A stretch of 64,000 bases of DNA from Chthonomonas sp. (GCA_016788115.1 JAEURR010000006.1:372001-436000); one strand, 5' to 3'. Positions 1 to 8,325 are shown, counted from the first letter of the stretch. The notes: generated by a model not told the origin, from the sequence alone. Program-made: numbers and translations.

Positions 1-1306
1 ACAAGATCCGCTCGTGCGCGACGTGCTGGTCGATCACCAGCAACCCTTCGCAGTTCTCCGCGATGATGAACGTGTTCATCGACTGACCGATGACGCGCAG
101 GTCTTCAAGGAGCGAGCAATACGCGTTCGGCGGGACCGGGGTCGTCAGCAACTGGGGACCCTCGCCAGGCGCAAACAGGGGCTGCTGTGCGTCGATTGAA
201 GCCTGAGCCTGGCTTAGCGTTGCGTGCCAAGGCGGAGCCGAAAGCTCATCGAGCGCTTGGTTGACGCGCATGAGACCAGCGGCATCCGGGATCATTCCGT
301 GGTGAAGCAGCGCTTGCTTGACTGCGTGCCGGACTGCGTCGTTCACCGAGACTTCGTGCTGGAATTTGACTTCAGACTTAGTGGGAGATACGTTCATATC
401 GACCCGAGCAGGATCGACATCGATGATCAACGCGGTCAGCGGGAACCGCTTTTCGGGGGTCAATACCCGATACGCCAGATCGACCGCTACCTGTAGCGCG
501 CGCGATCGGATCGGCCGCCCATTGACGAAGAGCCACTGGAACGCGCGAGTTCCCTTGGTAAAGTGCGGTGGGCTGATAAACCCCCGGACCCGGACACCTT
601 CCTCAAAGTGATCGAGTTCGGCCAACGCGCGCGCCGCATCACGACCCCAGACCTCTGCCAGCGCCCCGAGCAGGTCGTCGTCCCCCGCGCTCTGCAGCAC
701 GACGGTCTTGCCGCTTCGGATGGTGAACCGGACGTCCGGCCGGACCACCGCCAGCCTCTGCACGACGTCGACGCACGCATTCAGCTCAGTGGTGTCGCTC
801 TTCAAAAACTTGAGCCGCGCGGGGGTGTTGAAGAACAGATCCTCGACGACGACCTCTGTCCCCTGGGGGCCGCTCACCGTACGAATGGGCTCAATCACGC
901 CCCCATCCACGACAAGTTCGTACCGGATGCCATCGCCCGTTCCCGTGGTCACGCGCATGCGAGAGACCGAAGCGATGCTTGGGAGCGCCTCCCCGCGGAA
1001 TCCCAAGCTCGCCGTTCGGCTCAGGTCCTCGATCCGCTGTATCTTGGAAGTCGCGTGGCGTTGCAGGGCGGTCGTCAGGTCGTCCGCGTCCATACCGCAG
1101 CCATTGTCCCGCACAAGCAGACGTTCGATCCCACTGCGATCTAGCTCGACTTCGATCCGCGTTGCCCCGGCGTCCAGGGCGTTTTCGACGAGCTCCTTGA
1201 GCGCAGACGCCGGGCGATCCACAACCTCGCCCGCCGCGATCTGGTTGATCGTGTGGGCGTCCAGCAAACGGACGCGGGCGCGAGGAGTCTCAACAGGGGT
1301 GCTCAT
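1..1306 (-). CDS. mutL: DNA mismatch repair protein MutL (3' end outside window)
   Basis: MutL is the ATP-dependent mediator of mismatch repair that couples MutS recognition to strand removal. The N-terminal GHKL ATPase is clear: the E41/N42 segment in KELVENALDAGAT, DNGCGM at about 67-72 and GFRGEAL at about 102-108. About 435 residues are present and the frame leaves the window at base 1, just after a HVAHERIL motif that begins the C-terminal dimerisation domain. The ATG at 1304-1306 is preceded by a good AGGAG ribosome binding site. The endonuclease motif of the C-terminal domain is not visible here, so it cannot be said whether this MutL nicks DNA itself. Identification is secure. Confidence 0.95.
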   Translation of the reverse strand, partial: MSTPVETPRARVRLLDAHTINQIAAGEVVDRPASALKELVENALDAGATRIEVELDRSGIERLLVRDNGCGMDADDLTTALQRHATSKIQRIEDLSRTASLGFRGEALPSIASVSRMRVTTGTGDGIRYELVVDGGVIEPIRTVSGPQGTEVVVEDLFFNTPARLKFLKSDTTELNACVDVVQRLAVVRPDVRFTIRSGKTVVLQSAGDDDLLGALAEVWGRDAARALAELDHFEEGVRVRGFISPPHFTKGTRAFQWLFVNGRPIRSRALQVAVDLAYRVLTPEKRFPLTALIIDVDPARVDMNVSPTKSEVKFQHEVSVNDAVRHAVKQALLHHGMIPDAAGLMRVNQALDELSAPPWHATLSQAQASIDAQQPLFAPGEGPQLLTTPVPPNAYCSLLEDLRVIGQSMNTFIIAENCEGLLVIDQHVAHERIL

Positions 1307-1350
1307 GGAGTCGTCTCCTATTAAAGACGATTCCCCGCCGATTTTCTGCG

Positions 1351-2745
1351 CTACATCAGCTGGAATTCTGGTGTGCCAAAGATGAGCCCGAGTGCCGCAG
1401 CCGTGGGCTTGTCGACATTCAGCGCGGTAATGCGCGACGGCATGGCGGCTCGGACGGCATCCTCGACTCGGGCAAGTTTGTCCGCCGGGAGTTTCACATC
1501 CAGCAGTGCCGTCAGCCTTTGGGCATACTCGGTGGGCGTTCGGAGATCCAGCACAATCGACTGCAAGAGCCGTGATCGCTGGAGCCCCTGGACCAAGATC
1601 TTACCGAACTTGATGCGCTCTATCATGGTTGCCGAGCTGATCCATTCGGCTCCGACCTTCCACCCCGACACATCCGGCGGGTTCAGAACCTCCATCCCCA
1701 TCGCCTTGGTCGAGGTGAAAATGGGCGCGAGGGCAGCGGCTCGTGGAATCTTTGTCTCCGTGCCGCGAGCATCCTCGATGGACCTCTGAATGGACCCGCC
1801 GATCCCAAACTGCCGGTACGTCGCGACGCATAGATCGAGCGGGTTCTTGATCAGGCGTCCCACGCATCGCTCGCTATAGAACTCTGGAGCCTCCATGATC
1901 GCCCTGAGGGTGGACCGAATCGAATAGTGGCTGTTCGTGAAGGCCGCAGCGATCAGTTCGACCACCGCGGGTTCGGGGTTGTCGTAGGCGAACCATGTCC
2001 ACAGCTTCTTCGCGAGAAAGATCGCCGTACTGGGGTGTGCGGCGAGAATACCGCAGACGTCCTCCCCGTCGAAGGGACCCTTGTTCCCCAGAAAGGACTT
2101 CATTCCGGGATCGTGCACGTCCTCTAGGAACTGGAATGATGAGCCAAATCGGGGTTTGTCTACGCTGCGTCCACGCCGACCGTAGGTCCATCCAGTGAAC
2201 GCACGCGCAGCTTCCTGGACGTCTTTCTCCGAGTAGTGCCCGACACCGAGAGTGAACAGCTCCATAATCTCCCTGGCAAAGTTCTCGTTAGGCTTCTCTT
2301 TGGTATTGAACTGGTTGTCCAGCCAGTAGAGCATCGCCGGGTCCTTGGCGACGTCGACCAGCATGTGGTGGAAGTTCCCCACCGCGTGCTTGCGCAAGAG
2401 GAGATTCTGCGCGTACATCGCGGGGGCCACGTCAACCTTTGAAGACGCCGTCGCAAAGTGGTTGTGCCAGAAGAGGGTCATCTTCTCTTCGAGGGGTCGG
2501 CGCGTCACCACCATTTTCAAGAGCCACCACGCTTGGATGTCGCGCATGCGTGGGGCGCCCTTGCCGATGCCCATGTCGTTCGGCGTGAGGTCAAATTGCG
2601 GATCGACTTTCTCGTAGTTGAGCAGGGTGTCGATCGTACCAGCGAGCCCAAGCTTGCCGTAGTACTCCAGTTCGGCTTCGCTCACTCCCCACCCAAATCG
2701 GCGCAGGACGTGGGCAATCTTCTCTCGTTCGGTCAGAGCGGCCAT
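1351..2745 (-). CDS. DUF1800 domain protein
   Basis: This 464-aa protein matches the DUF1800 family, which is common in Planctomycetes, Armatimonadota and some Proteobacteria and has no established biochemical role. Family features include the N-terminal HVLRRFGWG segment, FWHNHFAT near residue 95, ENFAREIMELFTLGVG and ARAFTGWTYG in the middle, and LNPPDVSGWKVG towards the C-terminus. DUF1800 genes are usually paired with a DUF1501 gene, but none is adjacent here. There is no obvious signal peptide. It ends 45 nt before the mutL start on the same strand and could be co-transcribed with it. The family is well supported; the function is unknown. Confidence 0.85.
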   Translation of the reverse strand: MAALTEREKIAHVLRRFGWGVSEAELEYYGKLGLAGTIDTLLNYEKVDPQFDLTPNDMGIGKGAPRMRDIQAWWLLKMVVTRRPLEEKMTLFWHNHFATASSKVDVAPAMYAQNLLLRKHAVGNFHHMLVDVAKDPAMLYWLDNQFNTKEKPNENFAREIMELFTLGVGHYSEKDVQEAARAFTGWTYGRRGRSVDKPRFGSSFQFLEDVHDPGMKSFLGNKGPFDGEDVCGILAAHPSTAIFLAKKLWTWFAYDNPEPAVVELIAAAFTNSHYSIRSTLRAIMEAPEFYSERCVGRLIKNPLDLCVATYRQFGIGGSIQRSIEDARGTETKIPRAAALAPIFTSTKAMGMEVLNPPDVSGWKVGAEWISSATMIERIKFGKILVQGLQRSRLLQSIVLDLRTPTEYAQRLTALLDVKLPADKLARVEDAVRAAMPSRITALNVDKPTAAALGLIFGTPEFQLM

Positions 2746-2800
2746 GTGAGTGAGGACGATAGGATGCGGCTTCTGTTCACCACGAGGGTATCAAGAACGA

Positions 2801-2830
2801 GGGCTGCCCCTCCCAAAGGAGGCGCAGCCC
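2801..2830 (-). other. Hairpin downstream of the 64-aa gene
   Basis: The arms GGGCTGC/GCAGCCC and CCTCC/GGAGG, separated by a C-C mismatch, enclose a CAAA loop. It lies 22 nt beyond the stop of the 64-aa gene. There is no U-tract after it on the minus strand, so it may be only a weak terminator or an RNA-stabilising stem. Confidence 0.4.
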
Positions 2831-2851
2831 AAAAATCAACTTAGCAGCAAT

Positions 2852-3046
2852 TCAGACTTCTTTCACGTTCGCCGCGTTGAAATCCTTCTCGCTAACGAAC
2901 TTGTACAGCTTGCGGCCCTGGTAGTTGGCCATGAGCGCGTGGCGCGTCTGCTGACCAGTCTTGGTCTTGCGCACCATCTTGGTCTTGGTGACATCACTGT
3001 CACCTACTTGAACCTTCGCTCGCGATTTCAGATCATAGAACTCCAT
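2852..3046 (-). CDS. Small basic protein, possibly a cysteine-less DUF5679-like zinc ribbon
   Basis: A 64-aa lysine-rich protein with a strong ribosome binding site (GGAGGG) before its ATG and an extended -10 promoter upstream, so it is very likely expressed. The pattern YDLKSRAKVQV, followed by a central KMVRKTKTG and a C-terminal RKLYKFV, resembles the layout of DUF5679 zinc ribbons (Y-C-x-K-C-x-A-K, then K-N-G-R, then a CxxC and F/Y-R). Every cysteine position is replaced. The resemblance is from memory and is weak over so short a length. The protein could bind nucleic acid because of its charge, but no function is assigned. Confidence 0.6.
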   Translation of the reverse strand: MEFYDLKSRAKVQVGDSDVTKTKMVRKTKTGQQTRHALMANYQGRKLYKFVSEKDFNAANVKEV

Positions 3047-3090
3047 TTATCCCTCCAAAGACACCTAAGTGCCTGCATAGATTCGAGAAA

Positions 3091-3099
3091 ACTATATCA
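3091..3099 (-). promoter_or_regulatory. Extended -10 promoter for the 64-aa gene
   Basis: On the minus strand this reads TGA-TATAGT, an extended -10 element. A weak -35 match (TTCATT, 3114-3119) lies 17 nt upstream and sits inside the inverted repeat at 3109-3120. The start codon is about 45 nt downstream behind a clear Shine-Dalgarno. Confidence 0.5.
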
Positions 3100-3108
3100 C
3101 ATCCTTGA

Positions 3109-3120
3109 GTTCAAATGAAC
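3109..3120. promoter_or_regulatory. Inverted repeat GTTCA-AA-TGAAC, candidate operator
   Basis: A perfect 5-bp inverted repeat overlaps the presumed -35 region of the 64-aa gene. It shares the half-site GTTCAA with the longer repeat at 3169-3188 in the same divergent intergenic region. Binding by the adjacent Fur-family protein is conjecture. Confidence 0.3.
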
Positions 3121-3168
3121 CCACTGTGCAAAAGTTTCTCCTGCCTAACACATCAGTAGTCTAACCGG

Positions 3169-3188
3169 GTTGAACCTGTAGGTTCAAC
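3169..3188. promoter_or_regulatory. Inverted repeat GTTGAACC-TGTA-GGTTCAAC upstream of the Fur-family gene
   Basis: Perfect 8-bp arms flank a 4-nt spacer, about 77 nt before the Fur-family start codon. It could be an operator for autoregulation or simply an RNA stem. It does not match the classical AT-rich Fur, Zur or PerR boxes. Confidence 0.35.
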
Positions 3189-3264
3189 GGGGCGCGGAAA
3201 TTTTGCGCTCTTCCTGGTCAATTTCCGCACCTGGAGTAAACTTTCACCGAGTGAGACAGCCTGC

Positions 3265-3726
3265 GTGAACTTGCCCAAGCCACCATCCGAATACGAAACA
3301 AGAGCCTTGCAGCGATTCCGCGACGAGGGTTTTCGCATCACGATGCCTCGGTTGCAAGTGATCCGTACCCTGGCGGATACCAGAAGGGCACTCACCGCGC
3401 ACGACATTCACCGCGCCATCACGAGCTCGGGCGATCGGATCGACGTGGTGAGCGTGTACCGAATCCTGGCGACTCTGTCGGAATTGGGCCTGGTCCACCA
3501 CATTGGGATCGTGGACGGCTACCGCGCCTGCTCCATGAGCGACGATCATTCGCACGAAGAAGAGCACTTCGTGTGTGCCAGCTGCGGCGAGGTGACCGAG
3601 TTACCCGTCTCCGCCACCGAGCTCAGCAGCACGCGTGATCGACTCAAGGCGATCGGTCACGAAGCCGACTCCATCAAGATCGAAGTTCAGGGCACGTGCA
3701 GCAACTGTATCGCGCGCCGCGCCTGA
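3265..3726 (+). CDS. Fur-family metalloregulator
   Basis: A 153-aa Fur-superfamily repressor (Fur, Zur and PerR type), which senses metal or peroxide and binds DNA as a dimer. The N-terminal winged helix is recognisable (FRITMPRLQVIRTL, then AHDIHRAI and VSVYRILATLSELGLV). The C-terminal half has the metal-site histidines (DDHSHEEEH) followed by the two structural zinc pairs CxxC (CASC and CSNC). It starts with GTG; a TAAACT -10-like element lies at 3237-3242. The signal it senses cannot be told from the sequence, though the HSHEEEH stretch would also suit a zinc-type sensor. A divergent 64-aa gene and two inverted repeats lie upstream. Confidence 0.88.
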   Translation: MNLPKPPSEYETRALQRFRDEGFRITMPRLQVIRTLADTRRALTAHDIHRAITSSGDRIDVVSVYRILATLSELGLVHHIGIVDGYRACSMSDDHSHEEEHFVCASCGEVTELPVSATELSSTRDRLKAIGHEADSIKIEVQGTCSNCIARRA

Positions 3727-3741
3727 TTCCACCCACAAAAC

Positions 3742-3775
3742 AAAGTGGCCGAGTCCCTTAGGGCTCGCCCACTTT
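3742..3775 (-). terminator. Intrinsic terminator after rpsR, possibly bidirectional
   Basis: An imperfect stem (AAAGTGG/CCACTTT outer arms, CGAG and CCC inner arms, TTA loop) lies between the convergent Fur-family and rpsR genes. On the minus strand it is followed by TTTGTTTTG, which is a good U-rich tail. Confidence 0.7.
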
Positions 3776-3794
3776 ACTTACTGCTGAAGAAGAC

Positions 3795-4274
3795 TTAGTC
3801 TTCGTTTCGCGGTTCTCGCGGCTCGCGATGCTCGCGGTTGTCGCGATCGTAGTTGCGCGGCGGGCGCGGTCGCATCGGTCGCTCAGCGCTGAACTCGGTC
3901 ACGACGAACGGCATGAGAGCCATCTCACGCGCACGGCGGATTGCCTGAGCAATCATGCGCTGCTGCTTGGCAGTGTTCCCCGTGAACTTTGCGGAGAGGA
4001 TCTTGCCGCGATCATTCGTGAACCGTCGGAGGATGGTGACCTCCTTATAGTCCACCGTCTGAATCTTGTTAATGGTGAGGTAACTGACCTTGCGTCGTCG
4101 TCGTCCGCGGAATCGGGGCTCGCCCGTCATCGCTGCGCCCATGTCGCCGCCACCGGCTGCGCCCTGGCTACCGTACGGCCGTGCACTTGGTCGTCGTGCT
4201 CCATTTTCACCCGCGGTGTTTGACGCGGCTTCCGAAGCTTGACTTGCCTGCGTCTGCGTGGTTTCTTCACTCAT
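3795..4274 (-). CDS. rpsR: 30S ribosomal protein S18
   Basis: S18 binds S6 and 16S rRNA in the platform of the small subunit. The conserved core is present: YLTINKIQTVDYKEVTILRRF and the G-x-I-x-x-x-x-x-TG stretch, then KQQRMIAQAIRRARE-MALMPF. The protein is about 159 aa, twice the usual size: an N-terminal Ala/Gly/Thr-rich extension of about 65 residues and an Arg/Asp/Glu-rich tail flank the core. I chose the ATG at 4274; a further ATG at 4310 would add 12 residues but has no ribosome binding site. It stands alone, whereas rpsR is usually beside rpsF, ssb or rplI. Confidence 0.93.
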   Translation of the reverse strand: MSEETTQTQASQASEAASNTAGENGARRPSARPYGSQGAAGGGDMGAAMTGEPRFRGRRRRKVSYLTINKIQTVDYKEVTILRRFTNDRGKILSAKFTGNTAKQQRMIAQAIRRAREMALMPFVVTEFSAERPMRPRPPRNYDRDNREHREPREPRNED

Positions 4275-4478
4275 GTTTTGTGTCCAACAGTTCCTTACGT
4301 GAGATTTCATGCCGAAGGCACGAACTACCAGTATGGCACATCTCTTGCTTTCTCTCCCTCAAACCCTTGCCTAGAGCGCTCCTTCAGCGAACAAAAACCG
4401 ATTCGATGAACAATCTGGAGCGTTCTTCGTTGTACAATTTAATGGCCTTTTCCTATTTTTGATTTCTGAGGAGATGAA

Positions 4479-5624
4479 ATGAAAAACAAACTCACACTGG
4501 CGGCGCTTGGCGTCGCATTCGCAAGCGTCGCTTTTGCGCAAACGACTGTGTACAGCACTGGCTTTGAGGCCCCGTTCACCCCCGGCGTGCTGGATAGCCA
4601 GCAATCCTGGCTCGTGGATGAAGACGTCAATAGTTTCTTCACCGTGGATGCGGGCAAGCGCACGGGTAGCCAGGGAGTCGTCTACGACACGGCTCCGGCG
4701 GCGGGCAACAACTGGGCATGGCTTGACATCACGCAAGCTGGTGCCGGCAACGCCTATGTCACGACCGCGTGGGTCAAGGTCGATGAGGACACCGTTAATA
4801 CTCTCCAGTCCGGTTTTGGCCTCGATGCCTACGGCGGCTCCGATGCTGGCGGATCGAACTTCGGCCGTATCGCCGTTATTCTGGTTCGCGGCGACAAGAA
4901 GGTCCGGTTCTATTCATCCACCATTGCGGATGTTCCCGGCTTTACTCCGGCGAACGGCGTCTGGCACCGCATCGACATGATCACCGACTACCCGAACAAT
5001 CGTACGGCGGGCGCGATGAATGGATCGGCGTTCCCGATCACTGTTCCGATGCCAACGTTGAAGAGCTTCATCTTCGACGTTGACCTCCTCGCGAGTGCAA
5101 GCGGTTTCAACGTTGGACACTTCGACGACTACAAGATCGTCCGATACTCGAACGCCAACAAAGCGGTCGCCGGTCAGATTACGTACGCGGGCTACATGAA
5201 GGGTGCCGACACAGCCCCCGTCACCGTCTCGCTTTACAGCGGGTCCACGCTGGTTGACACGAAGACTGCGACCCCAGATGGCGACGGCTACTTCACAGTG
5301 AACACAACAGCAGGTCCTGGCACCTACGATGTCTACTTCAAGGGCTCGAAGTGGCTGAGCAAGAAGGCTGGCAGCATCACGTTGACGGCGAACTCGCCGT
5401 ACACAGTCGCCGGTGTGGCCACGGTGCTCGCAGGCGATGCGAACAACGATGACTTCGTGGACTTCTTCGACTACTTGTTGCTCTCGGCTAGCTACGAACT
5501 CGCCCTCGGCGATGGTGGATACAACGCAGAGTGCGACTTCAACGGTGACGATGCGGCCGACTTCTTCGACTATCTCATCATGTCGGACAACTACGAAACC
5601 AACGGAGACATCGCCGGGCTCTAA
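4479..5624 (+). CDS. Secreted protein with C-terminal dockerin-like repeats (1 of 3)
   Basis: A 381-aa exported protein: signal peptide MKNKLTLAALGVAFASVAFA, then a region of about 200 residues that looks like a beta-rich jelly-roll (GFEAPFTPG, AWLDITQAG, GHFDDYKIVRY). Next is a carboxypeptidase-regulatory-like beta domain (VAGQITYAGY to DVYFKGSKWLSKK). The C-terminus holds two dockerin-type calcium repeats: GDANNDDFVDFFDYLLLS and CDFNGDDAADFFDYLIMS. Dockerins classically bind cohesins, but in this phylum such tails may serve as surface-attachment modules; no cohesin gene is in the window. ATG is preceded by GAGGAG. The next gene downstream is a paralogue of the same layout. The ligand is unknown. 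Confidence 0.85.
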   Translation: MKNKLTLAALGVAFASVAFAQTTVYSTGFEAPFTPGVLDSQQSWLVDEDVNSFFTVDAGKRTGSQGVVYDTAPAAGNNWAWLDITQAGAGNAYVTTAWVKVDEDTVNTLQSGFGLDAYGGSDAGGSNFGRIAVILVRGDKKVRFYSSTIADVPGFTPANGVWHRIDMITDYPNNRTAGAMNGSAFPITVPMPTLKSFIFDVDLLASASGFNVGHFDDYKIVRYSNANKAVAGQITYAGYMKGADTAPVTVSLYSGSTLVDTKTATPDGDGYFTVNTTAGPGTYDVYFKGSKWLSKKAGSITLTANSPYTVAGVATVLAGDANNDDFVDFFDYLLLSASYELALGDGGYNAECDFNGDDAADFFDYLIMSDNYETNGDIAGL

Positions 5625-5644
5625 GCCTCATCGACGACTCCGAG

Positions 5645-5679
5645 ATGCCCGTGAGCTTGATGCTCGCGGGCATTTTTTC
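5645..5679 (+). terminator. Intrinsic terminator after the first dockerin-like gene
   Basis: A 12-pair stem (ATGCCCG-t-GAGC with its complement, one G-T pair) with a TTGAT loop is followed by TTTTTTCTT. Confidence 0.88.
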
Positions 5680-5805
5680 TTGGTCCCCAGCAATTCTCCC
5701 AGAGCTGCTTGAAGAATCGTTGCAAATGAATATCGAACCAATTTCATGCGCATATCGTCAAGTACACTGTCGTTGGTTGCTCGACCACGAAGAGGAGATT
5801 TTTTC

Positions 5806-6993
5806 ATGCGATTCTTGACCACTACGTTTGCGTTAGCTTGCCTGGCATCTGTGTCCATGGCCCAAACCGTCCGGTATGCGACTGGTTTTGAGAGCCCCTT
5901 CTCGAACGGCTCGATCAAGAACCAACAAACCTGGGACCTGGACACCCAGATTTCGAACCCGTTTAAGATCGCCGCAGCCCAGGGCCGCAACGGCACCCAG
6001 GGCGTCATCTACGACCTGAAGCTGCAGACCGACGGCGTCGGCGCGCGCACTGCTTGGAAGCCGGACACCGACACCAACACCCAAGACACCTTCGTCAGTA
6101 CCGTCTGGGTCAAGATCGACACCGACACGCGAAGCGGCAACCTGAACCGCGGCCACTTCGGCCTGGAGACCTACGGCGACTATATTGAACTCTTCCCGGG
6201 CATCGGTTTCTATCAGATCGGCGCAGCAGTGAAGATCACCGGCGACGGGCGAGCCATCTTGGATCGACCGGACCAGCAGGTCAGCGCTGTCGTCACGAAC
6301 GTCCCACGCGACACCTGGCACCGACTGGAACTGATCCAGGGCGTCGGCAACCAGATTGGCAGGATTCGTGGCAGTGTCAACGGGATCGACCTGGGAATCC
6401 TTGGAACGACCACACGCAACAACTTCGCGTACACCGCGCTGTACGCGAGCAGCATCGGCACCAGCCCGAGCACGCCTTCCACCAACATCGGTCACTACGA
6501 CGACCTGTCGGTGAAGCGGTATGCAACCACTCAGCAGACTTACGCCGGTCGCATTGCGGTCGCAGGATACGCCGGTAACCTGGCGACCATGCCCGTCAGT
6601 GTGGTCTTTGACAATGGCGGCCCGGTCACCGTCAACACGACGATGGACAAAGACGGCTACTTCGAGGCGAAGGCCCCAGTTGCTGGCTTAAACCGGATCT
6701 TCGTCAAGACGAGGGCTGGCTTGCAAAGACTTGTGGGCGAGTACCAGAGCGGCGCATTCGTGCGCATCGCCCCGGTCACGCTCATCAATGGCGACATCAA
6801 CAACGACAACTTCGTCGACTTCTTCGACTACCTCATCCTTTCGGATGGGTACGAGTCCGAGGCAGGTCAGCCAGGTTACGATGCCAATCCGTACGCAGAC
6901 CTCAATGGCGATGGAGTCATCGACTTCTTCGACTACCTCATCCTTAACGCGAACTACGAGTTGCAAGGGGATGAGCCCGCACCGGGAGCATAA
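5806..6993 (+). CDS. Secreted protein with C-terminal dockerin-like repeats (2 of 3)
   Basis: About 395 aa with signal peptide MRFLTTTFALACLASVSMA. The body is clearly paralogous to the preceding gene: ATGFESPFSNG near the N-terminus, TFVSTVWVKIDTDT, DTWHRLELIQG and NIGHYDDLSVKRY in matching order. An AGRIAVAGYAG beta domain follows, and two repeats ending VDFFDYLILSDGYE and IDFFDYLILNANYE close the protein. The ATG at 5806 was preferred over an in-frame ATG at 5746 because AGGAG lies just before it and the signal peptide begins there. The carbohydrate or surface ligand is unknown. It is flanked by its own terminators, so it is probably an independent unit. Confidence 0.85.
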   Translation: MRFLTTTFALACLASVSMAQTVRYATGFESPFSNGSIKNQQTWDLDTQISNPFKIAAAQGRNGTQGVIYDLKLQTDGVGARTAWKPDTDTNTQDTFVSTVWVKIDTDTRSGNLNRGHFGLETYGDYIELFPGIGFYQIGAAVKITGDGRAILDRPDQQVSAVVTNVPRDTWHRLELIQGVGNQIGRIRGSVNGIDLGILGTTTRNNFAYTALYASSIGTSPSTPSTNIGHYDDLSVKRYATTQQTYAGRIAVAGYAGNLATMPVSVVFDNGGPVTVNTTMDKDGYFEAKAPVAGLNRIFVKTRAGLQRLVGEYQSGAFVRIAPVTLINGDINNDNFVDFFDYLILSDGYESEAGQPGYDANPYADLNGDGVIDFFDYLILNANYELQGDEPAPGA

Positions 6994-7021
6994 AGCTTAA
7001 TCGACACTCCTTTCAACAACG

Positions 7022-7066
7022 GGTGGGGCAAGTGACTTGATCATTTGCCCCACCTCGTTTTATTTT
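7022..7066 (+). terminator. Intrinsic terminator after the second dockerin-like gene
   Basis: A 14-pair stem with arms GGTGGGGCAAGTGA and its near-complement (one G-T pair) and a CTTGA loop is followed by TCGTTTTATTTTT. Confidence 0.9.
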
Positions 7067-7094
7067 TGACCGTATTCTCACTGATGTGTATTAA
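7066..7094 (+). promoter_or_regulatory. Promoter for the third dockerin-like gene
   Basis: TTGACC (7066-7071), a 17-nt spacer and TATTAA (7089-7094) make a good sigma-70-type promoter about 28 nt before the start codon. It begins right at the T-tract of the preceding terminator. Confidence 0.6.
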
Positions 7095-7121
7095 ACTAGG
7101 GGGTAGTGATTGGAGACCTCA

Positions 7122-8315
7122 ATGATTAAAGTCCGCTTTGCCCTGCTCTCGTCCCTGCTTGCCACCTCTTGCTTGGCCCCGGCAGCCGTGACCGGCTACT
7201 CGGTTTCGTACCTTCGGAATTCCGTCCAGAATTCTGACTTTGCTCCGGTGCTGGAAGACCTTTTCGCATTTCAAGCGATCATGTCTTCCGATGGAACAGG
7301 TGAGTTTGATGCCGGTGAGTTCAACGCGCCCAACGGGACCGTGACTCCGCTGATCTTCAGCCCGCCTGCGTACCTCATCTACGGCGAGTACCAACCGACG
7401 TTGGGCGCGCTGTTCACAAGCTATCCGACCGGAACGTACACTTTCAAGATCACCGGAGGGAGTTTTGCAGGTCAATCGGCGACAGTTGCCACGAGTGCCG
7501 CCGACTTCGCCAATTCAATTCCGTTCCTGACTTCGGGAAGCTATTCCAGTTTGCAGTTCTGCAACGCAGGGGATGATCGGACGGTCACCTGGCCCGCCTT
7601 CACCCACAGCGGGGTAATGCCCCTCACAACGAGTGCACTGAATGTGCTCGACATGACCTCGACAAACCTGGCGTGGCAAGACGGTGGCCCTGCGTCGGTT
7701 GCCGGTAGCACCACGATCCCGGGCGCAAAGCTGATCAGCGGTCACTACTACTATTACGGCCTGACTCACGACTGCTATCGAACTACCAGTAATGCCGGCT
7801 TTGGCACGGCCGCAGCCTCCGTCACTTACACCCGGCGATCTGAGGGATACTTCCAGGTCCAAGCGAATCCGGGTACTGTTGCCGGGCAATTCTATCATGG
7901 CCAAAGCAACCGAAGCATCGGGATCCCGGTCACCGTTGAAGTCGTGCAGGGCGGCGTGCTCGTAGACACGCAGACGTTTGCGGTGGGATACAACAACTGG
8001 TACGCCTTTGATACGACCGCAACCGGCACGGCAGATTTGTACTTCAAATCGAGCCACTGGCTAAAGAAGGCGGTGTACAACGTTGATCTCGACACCGGCC
8101 ACAATCAGCTCGACGTCACGCTGCAGAATGGCGATTGCAACGACGACAACCACGTCGACTTTTTTGATTATCTGCAGCTCTCGGACGCTTACGAATCGGT
8201 GGTGGGCGACCCCACTTTCTCGGCAGGTGCCGACCTCTCAGAGGACGGCGAAGTGAACTTCTTTGACTACCTGATCATGAGCGCCAACTACGAGACCGAC
8301 GGCGACGACTACTAA
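7122..8315 (+). CDS. Secreted protein with C-terminal dockerin-like repeats (3 of 3)
   Basis: About 397 aa. The signal peptide MIKVRFALLSSLLATSCLAPA is followed by a central region that differs from the two previous paralogues and that I do not recognise. The C-terminal part is shared: a VAGQFYHGQSNRSIGIP beta domain with DLYFKSSHWLKKA (compare DVYFKGSKWLSKK in the first gene), then two calcium-loop repeats containing VDFFDYLQLSDAYE and VNFFDYLIMSANYE. The ATG at 7122 was chosen over a TTG at 7110 because GGAGA lies 8 nt before it. Modular reuse of the same tail on a different body suggests the tail is the targeting or assembly part. Confidence 0.83.
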   Translation: MIKVRFALLSSLLATSCLAPAAVTGYSVSYLRNSVQNSDFAPVLEDLFAFQAIMSSDGTGEFDAGEFNAPNGTVTPLIFSPPAYLIYGEYQPTLGALFTSYPTGTYTFKITGGSFAGQSATVATSAADFANSIPFLTSGSYSSLQFCNAGDDRTVTWPAFTHSGVMPLTTSALNVLDMTSTNLAWQDGGPASVAGSTTIPGAKLISGHYYYYGLTHDCYRTTSNAGFGTAAASVTYTRRSEGYFQVQANPGTVAGQFYHGQSNRSIGIPVTVEVVQGGVLVDTQTFAVGYNNWYAFDTTATGTADLYFKSSHWLKKAVYNVDLDTGHNQLDVTLQNGDCNDDNHVDFFDYLQLSDAYESVVGDPTFSAGADLSEDGEVNFFDYLIMSANYETDGDDY

Positions 8316-8325
8316 GACCCGAACG

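Noticed and set aside
3251-3268. Five-codon GTG-started upstream frame before the Fur-family gene, as a leaderless leader peptide
   Set aside because: Too short to distinguish from chance; spacing from the -10 is only approximate.
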